Origin: Kangiella geojedonensis
Lineage (GTDB): Bacteria; Pseudomonadota; Gammaproteobacteria; Enterobacterales; Kangiellaceae
Length of the DNA stretch: 64,000 nucleotides
Assembly: GCF_000981765.1 (NCBI RefSeq)
Contig: NZ_CP010975.1
Span: 2,294,001-2,358,000, forward strand
Direction: 5' to 3'
Shown here: one piece after another, positions 17,385 through 25,904 of the stretch
Numbering within the stretch: position 1 is the stretch's first letter
How the letters are laid out: every line of letters begins with the position of its first letter
Program-made: the position numbers and the translations under genes
The notes under the pieces: model-generated
The model's database searches: none
The model's input: the letters and a program-made list of their open reading frames with translations, nothing else
What the model was told of the DNA's origin: nothing

Positions 17385-18734
17385 ATGTTAGAAAAAGTGG
17401 TCATAGCCAACCGTGGCGAGATCGCCTTGCGCATATTGCGAGCCTGTCGTGAGTTGGGAATCAAAACTGTTGCAGTTCACTCGACTGCTGACGCAGACTT
17501 GATGCACGTTCGCTTAGCGGACGAATCAGTCTGTATTGGCCCAGCTTCAGCGACTGAAAGCTATCTCAATATTCCAGCGATTATCTCTGCTGCCGAAATT
17601 ACTGATGCCGTGGGTATTCACCCAGGTTACGGCTTTTTGGCTGAAAATGCTGACTTTGCTGAACAAGTTGAAAAAAGCGGTTTCACTTTCATCGGCCCAA
17701 GCGCAGACGTTATCAACTTGATGGGCGATAAAGTATCAGCCATTGCTGCCATGAAAAAAGCAGGCGTCCCATGCGTACCGGGTTCTGATGGTCCCCTTGG
17801 CGACAATGAGAAAGAAAACCTAGCAATGGGCAAGCGCATCGGTTATCCGGTCATCATTAAAGCTGCCGGCGGCGGCGGTGGTCGTGGTATGCGTGTTGTG
17901 CACAAAGAAGAAGAGTTGCTTAAAGCTATCTCGTTAACCAAGTCAGAAGCAGGCTCGGTGTTCGGCAACGACATGGTTTACATGGAGAAATTCCTTGAAA
18001 CACCGCGTCACGTCGAGATCCAAGTGCTTGCCGATGGCCATGGTAACGCGATTCACTTAGGTGAACGTGATTGCTCGATGCAACGTCGTCACCAGAAAGT
18101 GGTGGAAGAAGCACCAGCTCCAGGCATTACCGACCAAATGCGTAAGCATATTGGTGAGCGTTGTGTTCAAGCCTGTAAGCAACTGGGCTATCGAGGCGCA
18201 GGTACTTTTGAGTTCCTATACGAGAAAGGTGAATTCTACTTTATCGAAATGAACACCCGTGTTCAGGTAGAGCACCCAGTGTCTGAGCTCATCTCTGGTG
18301 TTGATATCATCAAAGAACAGCTACGCATCGCCAGCAATCAACCGCTTTCCTTTAAGCAAGAAGACATCCAGCTTAAAGGCCACGCGATTGAGTGCCGTAT
18401 TAACGCCGAAGATCCCGATACCTTCATCCCATCTCCAGGCGTGATCAAGCGTTTCCACGCTCCAGGTGGCCCAGGTATCCGTATCGACTCGCACATTTAC
18501 GCGTCGTACAAAGTACCACCTTACTACGACTCAATGATCGGTAAATTGATTACTTATGGCGAAACTCGTGAAGTCGCGATTCAGCGTATGCAAATGGCCC
18601 TTGAAGAAATCGTTATTGACGGTATTAAAACCAACATACCGCTACAAAAACGTATTCTAGCCGACGCCAACTTCCAAAAAGGTGGAACCAACATCCATTA
18701 TTTGGAACGTCAAATGTTCGCAGAAAAAGACTAA
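17385..18734 (+). CDS. accC: biotin carboxylase subunit of acetyl-CoA carboxylase
   Basis: ATP- and bicarbonate-dependent carboxylation of biotin on AccB, the first step of fatty acid synthesis. 449 residues, the same as E. coli. Biotin carboxylase N-terminal domain ([19 protein letters not shown]), ATP-grasp with Gly-rich loop ([14 protein letters not shown]), catalytic [14 protein letters not shown] with the conserved Arg and Glu, and C-terminal domain (RINAEDP). It lies 25 bases after accB and ends at a strong terminator. Confidence 0.99.
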   Translation: MLEKVVIANRGEIALRILRACRELGIKTVAVHSTADADLMHVRLADESVCIGPASATESYLNIPAIISAAEITDAVGIHPGYGFLAENADFAEQVEKSGFTFIGPSADVINLMGDKVSAIAAMKKAGVPCVPGSDGPLGDNEKENLAMGKRIGYPVIIKAAGGGGGRGMRVVHKEEELLKAISLTKSEAGSVFGNDMVYMEKFLETPRHVEIQVLADGHGNAIHLGERDCSMQRRHQKVVEEAPAPGITDQMRKHIGERCVQACKQLGYRGAGTFEFLYEKGEFYFIEMNTRVQVEHPVSELISGVDIIKEQLRIASNQPLSFKQEDIQLKGHAIECRINAEDPDTFIPSPGVIKRFHAPGGPGIRIDSHIYASYKVPPYYDSMIGKLITYGETREVAIQRMQMALEEIVIDGIKTNIPLQKRILADANFQKGGTNIHYLERQMFAEKD

Positions 18735-18750
18735 TGTCTTAATAAGTAAT

Positions 18751-18778
18751 AAAAAAGCCGGCATCCGCCGGCTTTTTT
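18751..18778. terminator. terminator after accC
   Basis: AAAAAAGCCGGC, loop ATCC, GCCGGCTTTTTTT: perfect stem with A and T runs, usable by accC (plus) and by the convergent orphan gene (minus). Confidence 0.93.
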
Positions 18779-18783
18779 TCCAT

Positions 18784-19179
18784 CTAAGAAACCAAACTTA
18801 TTATTGAAGTTGTTATAGCGATTGTTGACAAAATCATTGGCAACAAAAACCTAAAGTGGCTTTGTTGAAGGTCAGCTAGAACACCGACCAACATCGTAAA
18901 GTTTATAGCATTGCAGTCCTCACCTACCTTTTTCGTGAAAAGGTAAACACTACTTCCATCATCTTGTTTATACTTATATTTTTTATCTAAGTAATAATAT
19001 AAACGCCCAAATAAAAGGTCTGGATCTGTCTTTAACTCATTTGCTAATAAATTAATATCAATTGGTATATAGTTCCACGAAGCTCTAGATGACTTATCCT
19101 TTTCATACTTAATAAACTCATCATAGTAATTCTTATATATTGTTTTTAATAATTTTAAATCTGTTGGTGGTTTATTCAT
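18784..19179 (-). CDS. hypothetical protein with C-terminal membrane anchor
   Basis: Not recognised. From the ATG at 19179 (GGGG eight bases upstream; an in-frame ATG at 19194 is an alternative) the product has about 131 residues. It is rich in Tyr and Lys (TIYKNYYDEFIKYEKDK, GRLYYYLDKKYKYKQDDG), probably a small helical cytoplasmic domain, and ends in one hydrophobic stretch of about 20 residues (FLLPMILSTIAITTSIISLV) typical of a tail anchor. The gene is A+T richer than its neighbours and stands next to a repeat element, which suggests recent acquisition. Could be an orphan lineage gene. Confidence 0.6.
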   Translation of the reverse strand: MNKPPTDLKLLKTIYKNYYDEFIKYEKDKSSRASWNYIPIDINLLANELKTDPDLLFGRLYYYLDKKYKYKQDDGSSVYLFTKKVGEDCNAINFTMLVGVLADLQQSHFRFLLPMILSTIAITTSIISLVS

Positions 19180-19285
19180 CTCTATGTACCCCATCTCTAG
19201 TTAGCAAGTACCTCTATTTACCAAGCTAACAGCATAGCACCATATATTCCATAAGATTGAGCTGAAGAGTGAGCAAGTCATAGTA

Positions 19286-19451
19286 ATTCAAAACAGGACG
19301 TTTTGAATAGTGGCATACAAGCCATGGATGGAATGTATGTCACGGTACGTTAAGTGACTTGGTTACTTTGAAGGAAACCGAGCAAAGCGAGGTCTCAATC
19401 TTGGGGTGCCCTTCTTTTGGTTACTTTTCTTAGGCACGTAAGAAAAGTAAC
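19286..19451. repeat. repeat-like intergenic element with two hairpins, before prmA
   Basis: Two perfect inverted repeats lie in the 372-base gap upstream of prmA: ATTCAAAAC/GTTTTGAAT (19286-19294, 19300-19308; loop AGGAC) and GTTACTTTTCTTA/TAAGAAAAGTAAC (19420-19432, 19439-19451; loop GGCACG). GGTGCCCTTCTTTTGGTTACTTTT before the second arm resembles a dispersed repeat I remember from many gammaproteobacterial genomes; that is recollection. Nothing here looks coding. A prmA promoter probably lies around 19505-19525 (CCCCTTATAATAC). Confidence 0.6.
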
Positions 19452-19551
19452 TCGCAGATAAGCGAAACATGTAGCCAAAGAAATATCCCGATTAGTAGAT
19501 TCCTGTCTTTCCCCTTATAATACCCCCAAATTGCAAAACCTTAAGATTCCC

Positions 19552-20442
19552 ATGGCTTGGATCCAACTCAAATTCGACTATAAACACTCCGATGCTGATA
19601 GCTTAAGCGACCATTTAATGGAGCTTGGAGCGCTTGCGGTGACCTTTCTTGATGCCGAAGACAAGCCAATTTTGGAGCCTTTACCAGGTGAGACACCTTT
19701 GTGGGAACATTTGATCGTGTTAGCGCTCTTTGACGCAGAGACAAATACGTCAATGATGGATAGCTTGCTCAAAGATAGCGACTTTTATCAGCACTTTGGC
19801 GATAGTTACGAGTGGGAAATCATTCGCGACCAAGATTGGGAGCGAAGCTGGATGGATAACTTTAAACCGATGCAGTTTGGCGAACGTGTCTGGATCGTGC
19901 CGAGTTGGTGCGAAGCGCCTGAACCGAATGCGGTCAATATTAAACTGGATCCGGGCTTAGCTTTTGGTACGGGAACCCACCCGACAACATCTTTGTGTTT
20001 GCAATGGCTAGACGGCGCCGACTTAACCGGTAAAACCGTCATCGACTATGGTTGTGGCTCAGGCATTTTGGCCATCGCGGCACTGTTTCTAGGCGCGGAA
20101 AGAGTGTATGCGGTGGATATCGATCCACAAGCTATTGAAGCGACCAAGCAAAACCTTGAGCGAAACAAGATTCAAAGCAACAGACTGGTTTTAGGTTTAC
20201 CGGATCAAGTCGAGCTGCCTCAAGCGGACATCTTAGTTGCTAATATTTTAGCGGAACCCTTGCGCCAGTTGGCAGAATCCATCGCAAACTCAGTGCAAAG
20301 CGGCGGAAATCTGGTATTATCGGGACTGCTCGAAAGTCAGGCAGAAGAATTAAAACAACTTTATAGTCAATGGTTTAGCATGGACCCCGTGGGGCTAGAA
20401 GAAGATTGGGCTCGGCTTTCTGGACAAAAACGATCTTTATAA
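19552..20442 (+). CDS. prmA: ribosomal protein L11 methyltransferase
   Basis: SAM-dependent trimethylation of ribosomal protein L11. The start at 19552 (MAWIQLKFDY) gives 296 residues, matching E. coli PrmA (293); an upstream TTG at 19531 is rejected. N-terminal L11-recognition domain (about 1-55), then the Rossmann methyltransferase domain with GLAFGTGTHPTTSLCL, motif I IDYGCGSGILAIAA and motif IV VANILAEPL. Probably the first gene of a loose prmA - zinc-ribbon protein - dusB - fis series. Confidence 0.97.
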   Translation: MAWIQLKFDYKHSDADSLSDHLMELGALAVTFLDAEDKPILEPLPGETPLWEHLIVLALFDAETNTSMMDSLLKDSDFYQHFGDSYEWEIIRDQDWERSWMDNFKPMQFGERVWIVPSWCEAPEPNAVNIKLDPGLAFGTGTHPTTSLCLQWLDGADLTGKTVIDYGCGSGILAIAALFLGAERVYAVDIDPQAIEATKQNLERNKIQSNRLVLGLPDQVELPQADILVANILAEPLRQLAESIANSVQSGGNLVLSGLLESQAEELKQLYSQWFSMDPVGLEEDWARLSGQKRSL

Positions 20443-20507
20443 GCATCGATATAATAAAACGCCCTAACACATGCCCTAATATTGGCTTGATGATTGAATG
20501 ACGCATT

Positions 20508-21275
20508 ATGAGTGAAACCTTTTTAACCAATTGCCCACACTGTAAGTCAGTGTTTAAGCTACGTCGAGAGCATCTAGAAGTTGCCTCCGGGCACGTGCGT
20601 TGTGGCAATTGCCATTCGTTATTTTTGGCCACGGACTCACTGGTGTCACTTGATAAAGAAAGCCAAAAAGCTCAGATGTCTGACACCATAGAGGAAGCTG
20701 AAGAGCAGGTTGTTTCAAAGTCCATTCCAGAGCTCACAGAAATCGACAAATCCGAACATTACCAATTAGACGTTGACGACGAGCCTGAGGTGAACAGTGA
20801 CTCCTCAACACTGAAGTGGATGTTTTATAGCCTATCCGGGCTAATCTTGATTTATCTTGCGATTTGGTTTTTCTATTTGTGGCCCAACAAAAATGCCCTA
20901 GCACAGGATCCTAGCTGGCGCCCAATGTACCAGTTTTCCTGTTCTATTTTTGGTTGTCAGTTAGCTCCCCGCCAAGATATTGCCCAATACCGAGTTAATG
21001 CGATTGAAGTCAATATTACTCGCAGTGGACAAAAAGAAGTCAGCATGGTGCTAAAAAATGTCGCTAACTTCGCTCAACCTTATCCTAAAGTGCGTGTTAT
21101 TCTCAGTGATATCAAGGGCAACCAATTCCCGAGCCCAACCTATAAGCCTCAGCACTATTTACCGGAGCTCAATCATAACGACCTGATAAAGCCCAACCAA
21201 TCAGTCCACATAGCGTTCACTTTCACCAATGAAATCAGTGACTATAGCGGCTATCAAGTAGAGCTTGTGAAATAA
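20508..21275 (+). CDS. zinc-ribbon (MJ0042) and DUF3426 membrane protein
   Basis: 255 residues. An N-terminal zinc ribbon (about 5-42) has two CxxC pairs, CPHC and CGNC. A disordered acidic linker follows, then one transmembrane helix (about 107-125, FYSLSGLILIYLAIWFFYLW), then a DUF3426 beta domain outside the membrane (about 135-255). The zinc ribbon in the cytoplasm and beta domain in the periplasm suggest a signalling or scaffolding role, but no function is established for the family. The prmA - this gene - dusB - fis order is frequent in gammaproteobacteria. Confidence 0.85.
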   Translation: MSETFLTNCPHCKSVFKLRREHLEVASGHVRCGNCHSLFLATDSLVSLDKESQKAQMSDTIEEAEEQVVSKSIPELTEIDKSEHYQLDVDDEPEVNSDSSTLKWMFYSLSGLILIYLAIWFFYLWPNKNALAQDPSWRPMYQFSCSIFGCQLAPRQDIAQYRVNAIEVNITRSGQKEVSMVLKNVANFAQPYPKVRVILSDIKGNQFPSPTYKPQHYLPELNHNDLIKPNQSVHIAFTFTNEISDYSGYQVELVK

Positions 21276-21352
21276 GCCTTATATATTCAGTGCTTTAGTT
21301 ATCGCTGTTCGATTGTCAAGCAAAATATTGATGATTTTTTAAACAATTTTCG

Positions 21353-21381
21353 TTCAAAACCGCTTTGAAAAAGTGTATGAT
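21353..21381 (+). promoter_or_regulatory. candidate dusB-fis promoter with GC-rich discriminator
   Basis: TTCAAA (21353-21358), 17 bp, TATGAT (21376-21381), followed by CGGCGACC. A GC-rich discriminator after the -10 is the mark of stringently controlled promoters such as that of E. coli dusB-fis. It lies 128 bases before dusB. Confidence 0.5.
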
Positions 21382-21509
21382 CGGCGACCTTAAATTTGAA
21401 CCTGCAGTGTAAATCCTAAGCGTCTGGCATGACTGCGTCGTGATTGCTCTTAACCTTGAGCAATTGAACAGAGAAGTTTTGCTCATACCATTAGGAAGCG
21501 GTCGGAATC

Positions 21510-22490
21510 ATGCGAATTGCTCAATACGAACTCGATAACCCTTTAATACTTGCCCCAATGGCAGGTGTTACTGATCGTCCGTTCCGATTATTGTGCAAAG
21601 AATTAGGAGCCGGTATGACGGTTTCCGAAATGATTGCCTCAAATCCAAAGCTATGGAATACCAAGAAAAGCCTGATGCGTAGTGATCATACGGGTGAGCC
21701 TGGTATTCGTTCGGTTCAAATTGCAGGGGCAGAACCTGAGATGATGGCTCAAGCCGCCCAGCACAATGTTGAGAATGGTGCAGAGATCATCGATATCAAC
21801 ATGGGTTGCCCGGCAAAAAAAGTTTGTAAAAAAGCCGCTGGCTCTGCACTACTGCAGTATCCGGACTTAGTAGAAGACATTATTAAGGCCGTGGTCAACG
21901 CAGTGGATGTGCCAGTGACTCTAAAAATAAGAACAGGTTGGAATCCTGATAATCGCAACGGTGTCGATATTGCGAAAATTGCGCAAGATAATGGCATTCA
22001 AGCCTTGGCCGTACATGGCCGAACTCGTGCTTGTAAGTATCAGGGCTTTGCAGAATACGACACCATTGCAGCAATCAAGCAGGCGATTGATATCCCTGTG
22101 ATTGCGAATGGCGATATCACCAATCCTGAAAAAGCTAAGTTTGTACTGGAGTATACCGGTGCGGATGCTTTGATGGTTGGTCGGGGGGCACAGGGGAATC
22201 CCTGGATATTCCGTGAAATTTGGCACTATTTGCAGACAGGAGAGTTCCTAGAGGCACCTAGTATTGAGGAAGTTCGAAGCGTGATGATTCGTCACGTCGC
22301 TGGCCTTCATCAGTTTTATGGTGATCATATGGGACCTAAAATTGCTCGTAAGCATGTTTCTTGGTACTTGCAAGAACAAGCTGACAGCAAAGAATTCCGC
22401 AGTACCTTCAATCGTATTGATGATGGTGCTGAGCAGATAGACGTTTTAAACCTTTATTTTGAACAAAAGCAACAGGCTAAAGCAGCATGA
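21510..22490 (+). CDS. dusB: tRNA-dihydrouridine synthase B
   Basis: FMN enzyme that reduces specific uridines in tRNA D-loops. 326 residues: TIM barrel with LAPMAGVTDRPFRLLCKE, MVSEM-like TVSEMIAS, the INMGCPAKKVCKKAAGSALL segment with catalytic Cys, KIRTGW, AVHGRTRACKYQG and VGRGAQGNPWIF. GGAAGCGG precedes the ATG. It overlaps fis by four bases (ATGA), so the two are translationally coupled. Confidence 0.98.
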   Translation: MRIAQYELDNPLILAPMAGVTDRPFRLLCKELGAGMTVSEMIASNPKLWNTKKSLMRSDHTGEPGIRSVQIAGAEPEMMAQAAQHNVENGAEIIDINMGCPAKKVCKKAAGSALLQYPDLVEDIIKAVVNAVDVPVTLKIRTGWNPDNRNGVDIAKIAQDNGIQALAVHGRTRACKYQGFAEYDTIAAIKQAIDIPVIANGDITNPEKAKFVLEYTGADALMVGRGAQGNPWIFREIWHYLQTGEFLEAPSIEEVRSVMIRHVAGLHQFYGDHMGPKIARKHVSWYLQEQADSKEFRSTFNRIDDGAEQIDVLNLYFEQKQQAKAA

Positions 22491-22798
22491 CAATTTTTGA
22501 TACGACAACAAACAACCAAACAGCGTCTCTTAACCAAGGAACGCCAAGCGACTCTGTAAGCTTCCAATCTAACCCAACATTGCGTGAGCACGTTGCCATT
22601 TCTATGCAACAGTACCTCAAGCAAATGCAGGGACAGCCTTTAAACGATGTTTATGACTTGGTTTTATCACAAGTTGAAGAGCCTCTTCTGCGCGCCATCA
22701 TGGAGCACACTCGTAACAACCAAACAAAGGCAGCCAAAGTATTAGGTTTAAACCGTGGTACTTTGCGTAAAAAGTTAAAGCGTTACAACTTACTGTAA
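22487..22798 (+). CDS. fis: nucleoid protein Fis
   Basis: DNA-bending protein that activates rRNA promoters and shapes the nucleoid. 103 residues; the C-terminal ~50 residues contain the helix-turn-helix (NNQTKAAKVLGLNRGTLRKKLKRYNLL), almost identical to E. coli Fis. The N-terminal part is longer and diverged, as in non-enteric Fis. It overlaps dusB by ATGA and ends at a hairpin terminator. Confidence 0.98.
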   Translation: MTIFDTTTNNQTASLNQGTPSDSVSFQSNPTLREHVAISMQQYLKQMQGQPLNDVYDLVLSQVEEPLLRAIMEHTRNNQTKAAKVLGLNRGTLRKKLKRYNLL

Positions 22799-22810
22799 AA
22801 TCGACCAATT

Positions 22811-22859
22811 AAAATAAGGGTTCTTGAGTCTGTAACTGCAGGCAGAACCCTTAATTTTT
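22811..22859 (+). terminator. terminator of dusB-fis, placed in the purH leader
   Basis: TAAGGGTTCT (22815-22824) and AGAACCCTTA (22844-22853) form a 10-bp stem with a 19-base loop, A-rich before and ATTTTT after. It ends only 14 bases before the purH start and abuts the purH ribosome site AAGGAG, so it could also affect purH expression. Confidence 0.75.
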
Positions 22860-22872
22860 AAGGAGCTACAAC

Positions 22873-24438
22873 ATGTCAAACTATCGTCCGGTGAAACGTG
22901 CCCTGATCAGCGTTTCTGATAAAACTGGAGTAGTTGAATTCGCCAAAATCCTTGCTAATAAAGGCGTTGAAATTCTTTCAACGGGCGGCACTGCAAAACT
23001 TTTACGCGACAATGATATTACAGTGACTGACGTTGCTGATTACACCGGCTTTCCTGAAATGATGGATGGCCGCGTTAAAACTCTTCATCCAAAAGTACAT
23101 GGCGCCATTTTAGGCCGTCGTGGCATGGATGATGAGGTCATGACAGAACACGGCATTATTGGTATCGATATGGTCGTGGTGAACCTGTACCCATTTGAAA
23201 GCACCATATCTAAAAGCGACTCTACGCTCGAAGACGCGATAGAGAACATTGATATCGGTGGTCCAACAATGGTTCGTTCAGCAGCTAAAAACCACCAAGA
23301 CGTTACTATCGTCGTTGAAAACGAAGATTTTGACTTGGTGGCAGCTCAAATCGAAGAAAAAGGTGCCGTCAATAAAGAGACTCGCTTCCGCTTAGCGGCG
23401 AAAGCTTTTGCTCATACTGCACGCTACGATGCAGCAATCTCCAACTATTTAGGCGTTCAAGCCGCTGAAGTTGATAGTGACTTTCCACCAACTTACTCTG
23501 TGCAATACAAAAAAGCACAAGATATGCGTTATGGCGAAAACCCACATCAAAACTCAGCCTTTTATGTTGAGCACACCCCTCAAGAAGCCAGCGTTTCAAC
23601 AGCAAAACAGTTACAAGGCAAAGAATTGTCTTACAACAATATTGCTGACACAGACTCGGCCCTTGAATGCGTTAAAAGCTTCGAACAACCAGCTTGCGTT
23701 ATCGTAAAGCATGCGAACCCTTGTGGCGTAGCGATTGCGGACACTATCGGTCAAGCTTACGATTTAGCGTTTGCAACGGACCCAACGTCTGCTTTCGGTG
23801 GCATTATTGCTTTCAACCGTGAACTTGACGCTGAAACAGCGAAAGCCATTGTCGATCGTCAGTTCGTTGAAGTGATTATCGCACCAAGCATTAATGATGC
23901 AGCAAAATCTATTGTTGCTGAAAAGAAAAATGTCCGTTTACTTGAGTGTGGTCAGTGGGAACAAGCCGTTCCAGCTTATGACTACAAACGCGTTAACGGT
24001 GGCTTATTAATTCAAGACCGTGACTTAGGCATGGTATTTGAAGACGATTTGCGTATCGTGACTAAACGTCAGCCGACTGAAGAAGAGATGCGCGACTTAT
24101 TGTTCAGCTGGAAAGTGGCGAAGTTCGTCAAATCCAACGCGATTGTTTACTGCAAAAATGGCCAAACTATCGGTGTTGGCGCAGGCCAAATGAGCCGTGT
24201 TTACAGTGCAAAAATTGCAGGCATTAAAGCCGCTGACGAGAACTTGGAAGTACGTGGTTCGGTCATGTCCTCCGACGCTTTCTTCCCGTTCCGCGACGGT
24301 ATTGACGCTGCTGCTGAGGCAGGAATCACCGCAGTCATTCAGCCAGGTGGCTCCATTCGCGATGACGAAGTTATTGAAGCAGCTAACGAAAACGATATGG
24401 CGATGGTCTTCACTGGCATGCGCCATTTCCGTCACTAA
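22873..24438 (+). CDS. purH: bifunctional AICAR transformylase / IMP cyclohydrolase
   Basis: Catalyses the last two steps of IMP synthesis. 521 residues: MGS-like IMP cyclohydrolase domain (1-200; [45 protein letters not shown]) and the transformylase domain (200-521) with [29 protein letters not shown] and [18 protein letters not shown] lies well placed before the ATG. purD follows 18 bases later in the same operon. Confidence 0.99.
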   Translation: MSNYRPVKRALISVSDKTGVVEFAKILANKGVEILSTGGTAKLLRDNDITVTDVADYTGFPEMMDGRVKTLHPKVHGAILGRRGMDDEVMTEHGIIGIDMVVVNLYPFESTISKSDSTLEDAIENIDIGGPTMVRSAAKNHQDVTIVVENEDFDLVAAQIEEKGAVNKETRFRLAAKAFAHTARYDAAISNYLGVQAAEVDSDFPPTYSVQYKKAQDMRYGENPHQNSAFYVEHTPQEASVSTAKQLQGKELSYNNIADTDSALECVKSFEQPACVIVKHANPCGVAIADTIGQAYDLAFATDPTSAFGGIIAFNRELDAETAKAIVDRQFVEVIIAPSINDAAKSIVAEKKNVRLLECGQWEQAVPAYDYKRVNGGLLIQDRDLGMVFEDDLRIVTKRQPTEEEMRDLLFSWKVAKFVKSNAIVYCKNGQTIGVGAGQMSRVYSAKIAGIKAADENLEVRGSVMSSDAFFPFRDGIDAAAEAGITAVIQPGGSIRDDEVIEAANENDMAMVFTGMRHFRH

Positions 24439-24456
24439 TCGTTGAGGGTTCCGAAT

Positions 24457-25746
24457 ATGAACGTATTAATTATCGGTAGCGGCGGTCGTGAACATGCATT
24501 AGCGTGGAAAGCGGCTCAATCGGATAACGTTGAGAAAGTATTTGTAGCGCCAGGAAACGCTGGTTCGGCACTTGAAGCTAAGGTTGAGAACGTCTCTATC
24601 GGCGTTGAAGCTGTCGATGAACTAGTCGCTTTCGCCAAAGACAATAACGTCGAGCTAACGATTGTGGGTCCTGAAGCGCCACTCGTTATCGGCGTCGTGG
24701 ATTCGTTCACAAACGCTGGTCTGAAGTGCTTTGGCCCAACCAAAGGCGCAGCACAACTTGAAGGTTCTAAAGCTTTCACCAAAGACTTCTTAGCGCGTCA
24801 TAAAATACCAACAGCGGCGTATCAAAATTTCACGGATATTGAGCCAGCAAAGGCTTATGTTCGCGACATGGGAACGCCGATTGTGATTAAAGCTGACGGT
24901 TTAGCTGCTGGCAAAGGCGTCATCATTGCACAGACTGAAGCCGAAGCCGACGCAGCGATTGATGACATGTTGGCTGGCAACAAGTTTGGCGATGCCGGTC
25001 ACCGTGTGGTAATCGAAGAGTTTCTACAGGGCGAAGAAGCCAGCTTCATCGTTATGGTCGACGGCAAAAACATCTTGCCGCTGGCATCATCGCAAGATCA
25101 CAAAGCTCGCGATAATGGCGATAAAGGCCCGAATACCGGTGGCATGGGTGCTTACTCTCCAGCGCCAGTGGTTACTGCTGAGATGCACGACCGCATCATG
25201 GAGCAAGTGATTGTTCCAACGGTTGAAGGCATGGCTGCTGAAGGTCATCCGTACACAGGCTTCCTTTATGCTGGCGTCATGATCGATTCTGATGGCGTGC
25301 CTAAAGTACTTGAGTACAACTGCCGCTTTGGTGATCCAGAAACGCAACCCATTATGAGCCGTCTAAACTCAGATCTGGTTGAACTATGTCTAACAGCTAT
25401 CGATGGCAAGTTAGATACGGCTACTGCAGACTGGGACCCTCGCGCTGCGATTGGTGTGGTGATGGCAGCTGGTGGTTATCCTGAAAGCTATCCAAAAGGC
25501 GATGTTATTTCTGGCTTAGATGCAGTCAATGATATCAATACTATCGGCAAAGTTTTCCACGCAGGTACTGCTGAAAAAGATGGTAATATCGTCACTAGCG
25601 GTGGACGCGTATTGTGTGTTGTTGCACTAGGAGATAGCGTGACCGAAGCGCAAGCAAAAGCTTACCAAGCAGTTGATAAAATCACTTGGGACAAAGTGTA
25701 TTATCGTACTGACATTGGTCACCGAGCGATTGCTCGTGAACAATAA
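24457..25746 (+). CDS. purD: phosphoribosylamine-glycine ligase
   Basis: Second step of purine synthesis: joins glycine to phosphoribosylamine with ATP. The start at 24457 (MNVLIIGSGGREHALAW) gives 429 residues as in E. coli; an upstream in-frame TTG at 24442 is rejected, since GAGGG ahead of 24457 is the ribosome site. ATP-grasp region with PIVIKADGLAAGKGVIIA and EFLQGEEASF, then GGMGAYSPAPV and NCRFGDPETQ. Operon with purH. Confidence 0.98.
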   Translation: MNVLIIGSGGREHALAWKAAQSDNVEKVFVAPGNAGSALEAKVENVSIGVEAVDELVAFAKDNNVELTIVGPEAPLVIGVVDSFTNAGLKCFGPTKGAAQLEGSKAFTKDFLARHKIPTAAYQNFTDIEPAKAYVRDMGTPIVIKADGLAAGKGVIIAQTEAEADAAIDDMLAGNKFGDAGHRVVIEEFLQGEEASFIVMVDGKNILPLASSQDHKARDNGDKGPNTGGMGAYSPAPVVTAEMHDRIMEQVIVPTVEGMAAEGHPYTGFLYAGVMIDSDGVPKVLEYNCRFGDPETQPIMSRLNSDLVELCLTAIDGKLDTATADWDPRAAIGVVMAAGGYPESYPKGDVISGLDAVNDINTIGKVFHAGTAEKDGNIVTSGGRVLCVVALGDSVTEAQAKAYQAVDKITWDKVYYRTDIGHRAIAREQ

Positions 25747-25763
25747 ATCTCTATGAGTTTACT

Positions 25764-25786
25764 AAAGGCGCTTCGGCGCCTTTTTT
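25764..25786 (+). terminator. Rho-independent terminator of purHD
   Basis: AAAGGCGC, tetraloop TTCG, GCGCCTTTTTT: a stable UUCG-capped hairpin with T-run. Confidence 0.95.
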
Positions 25787-25904
25787 ATTGCCCACTCTTT
25801 TTATCTCAGGGTTTCTTGAAACGATTCATTATAGATTCAGTCTAACTCGCTACACTGACCATGTTACACTACCCATGGAATAACAAGGACTTATAGGTTT
25901 TCGA

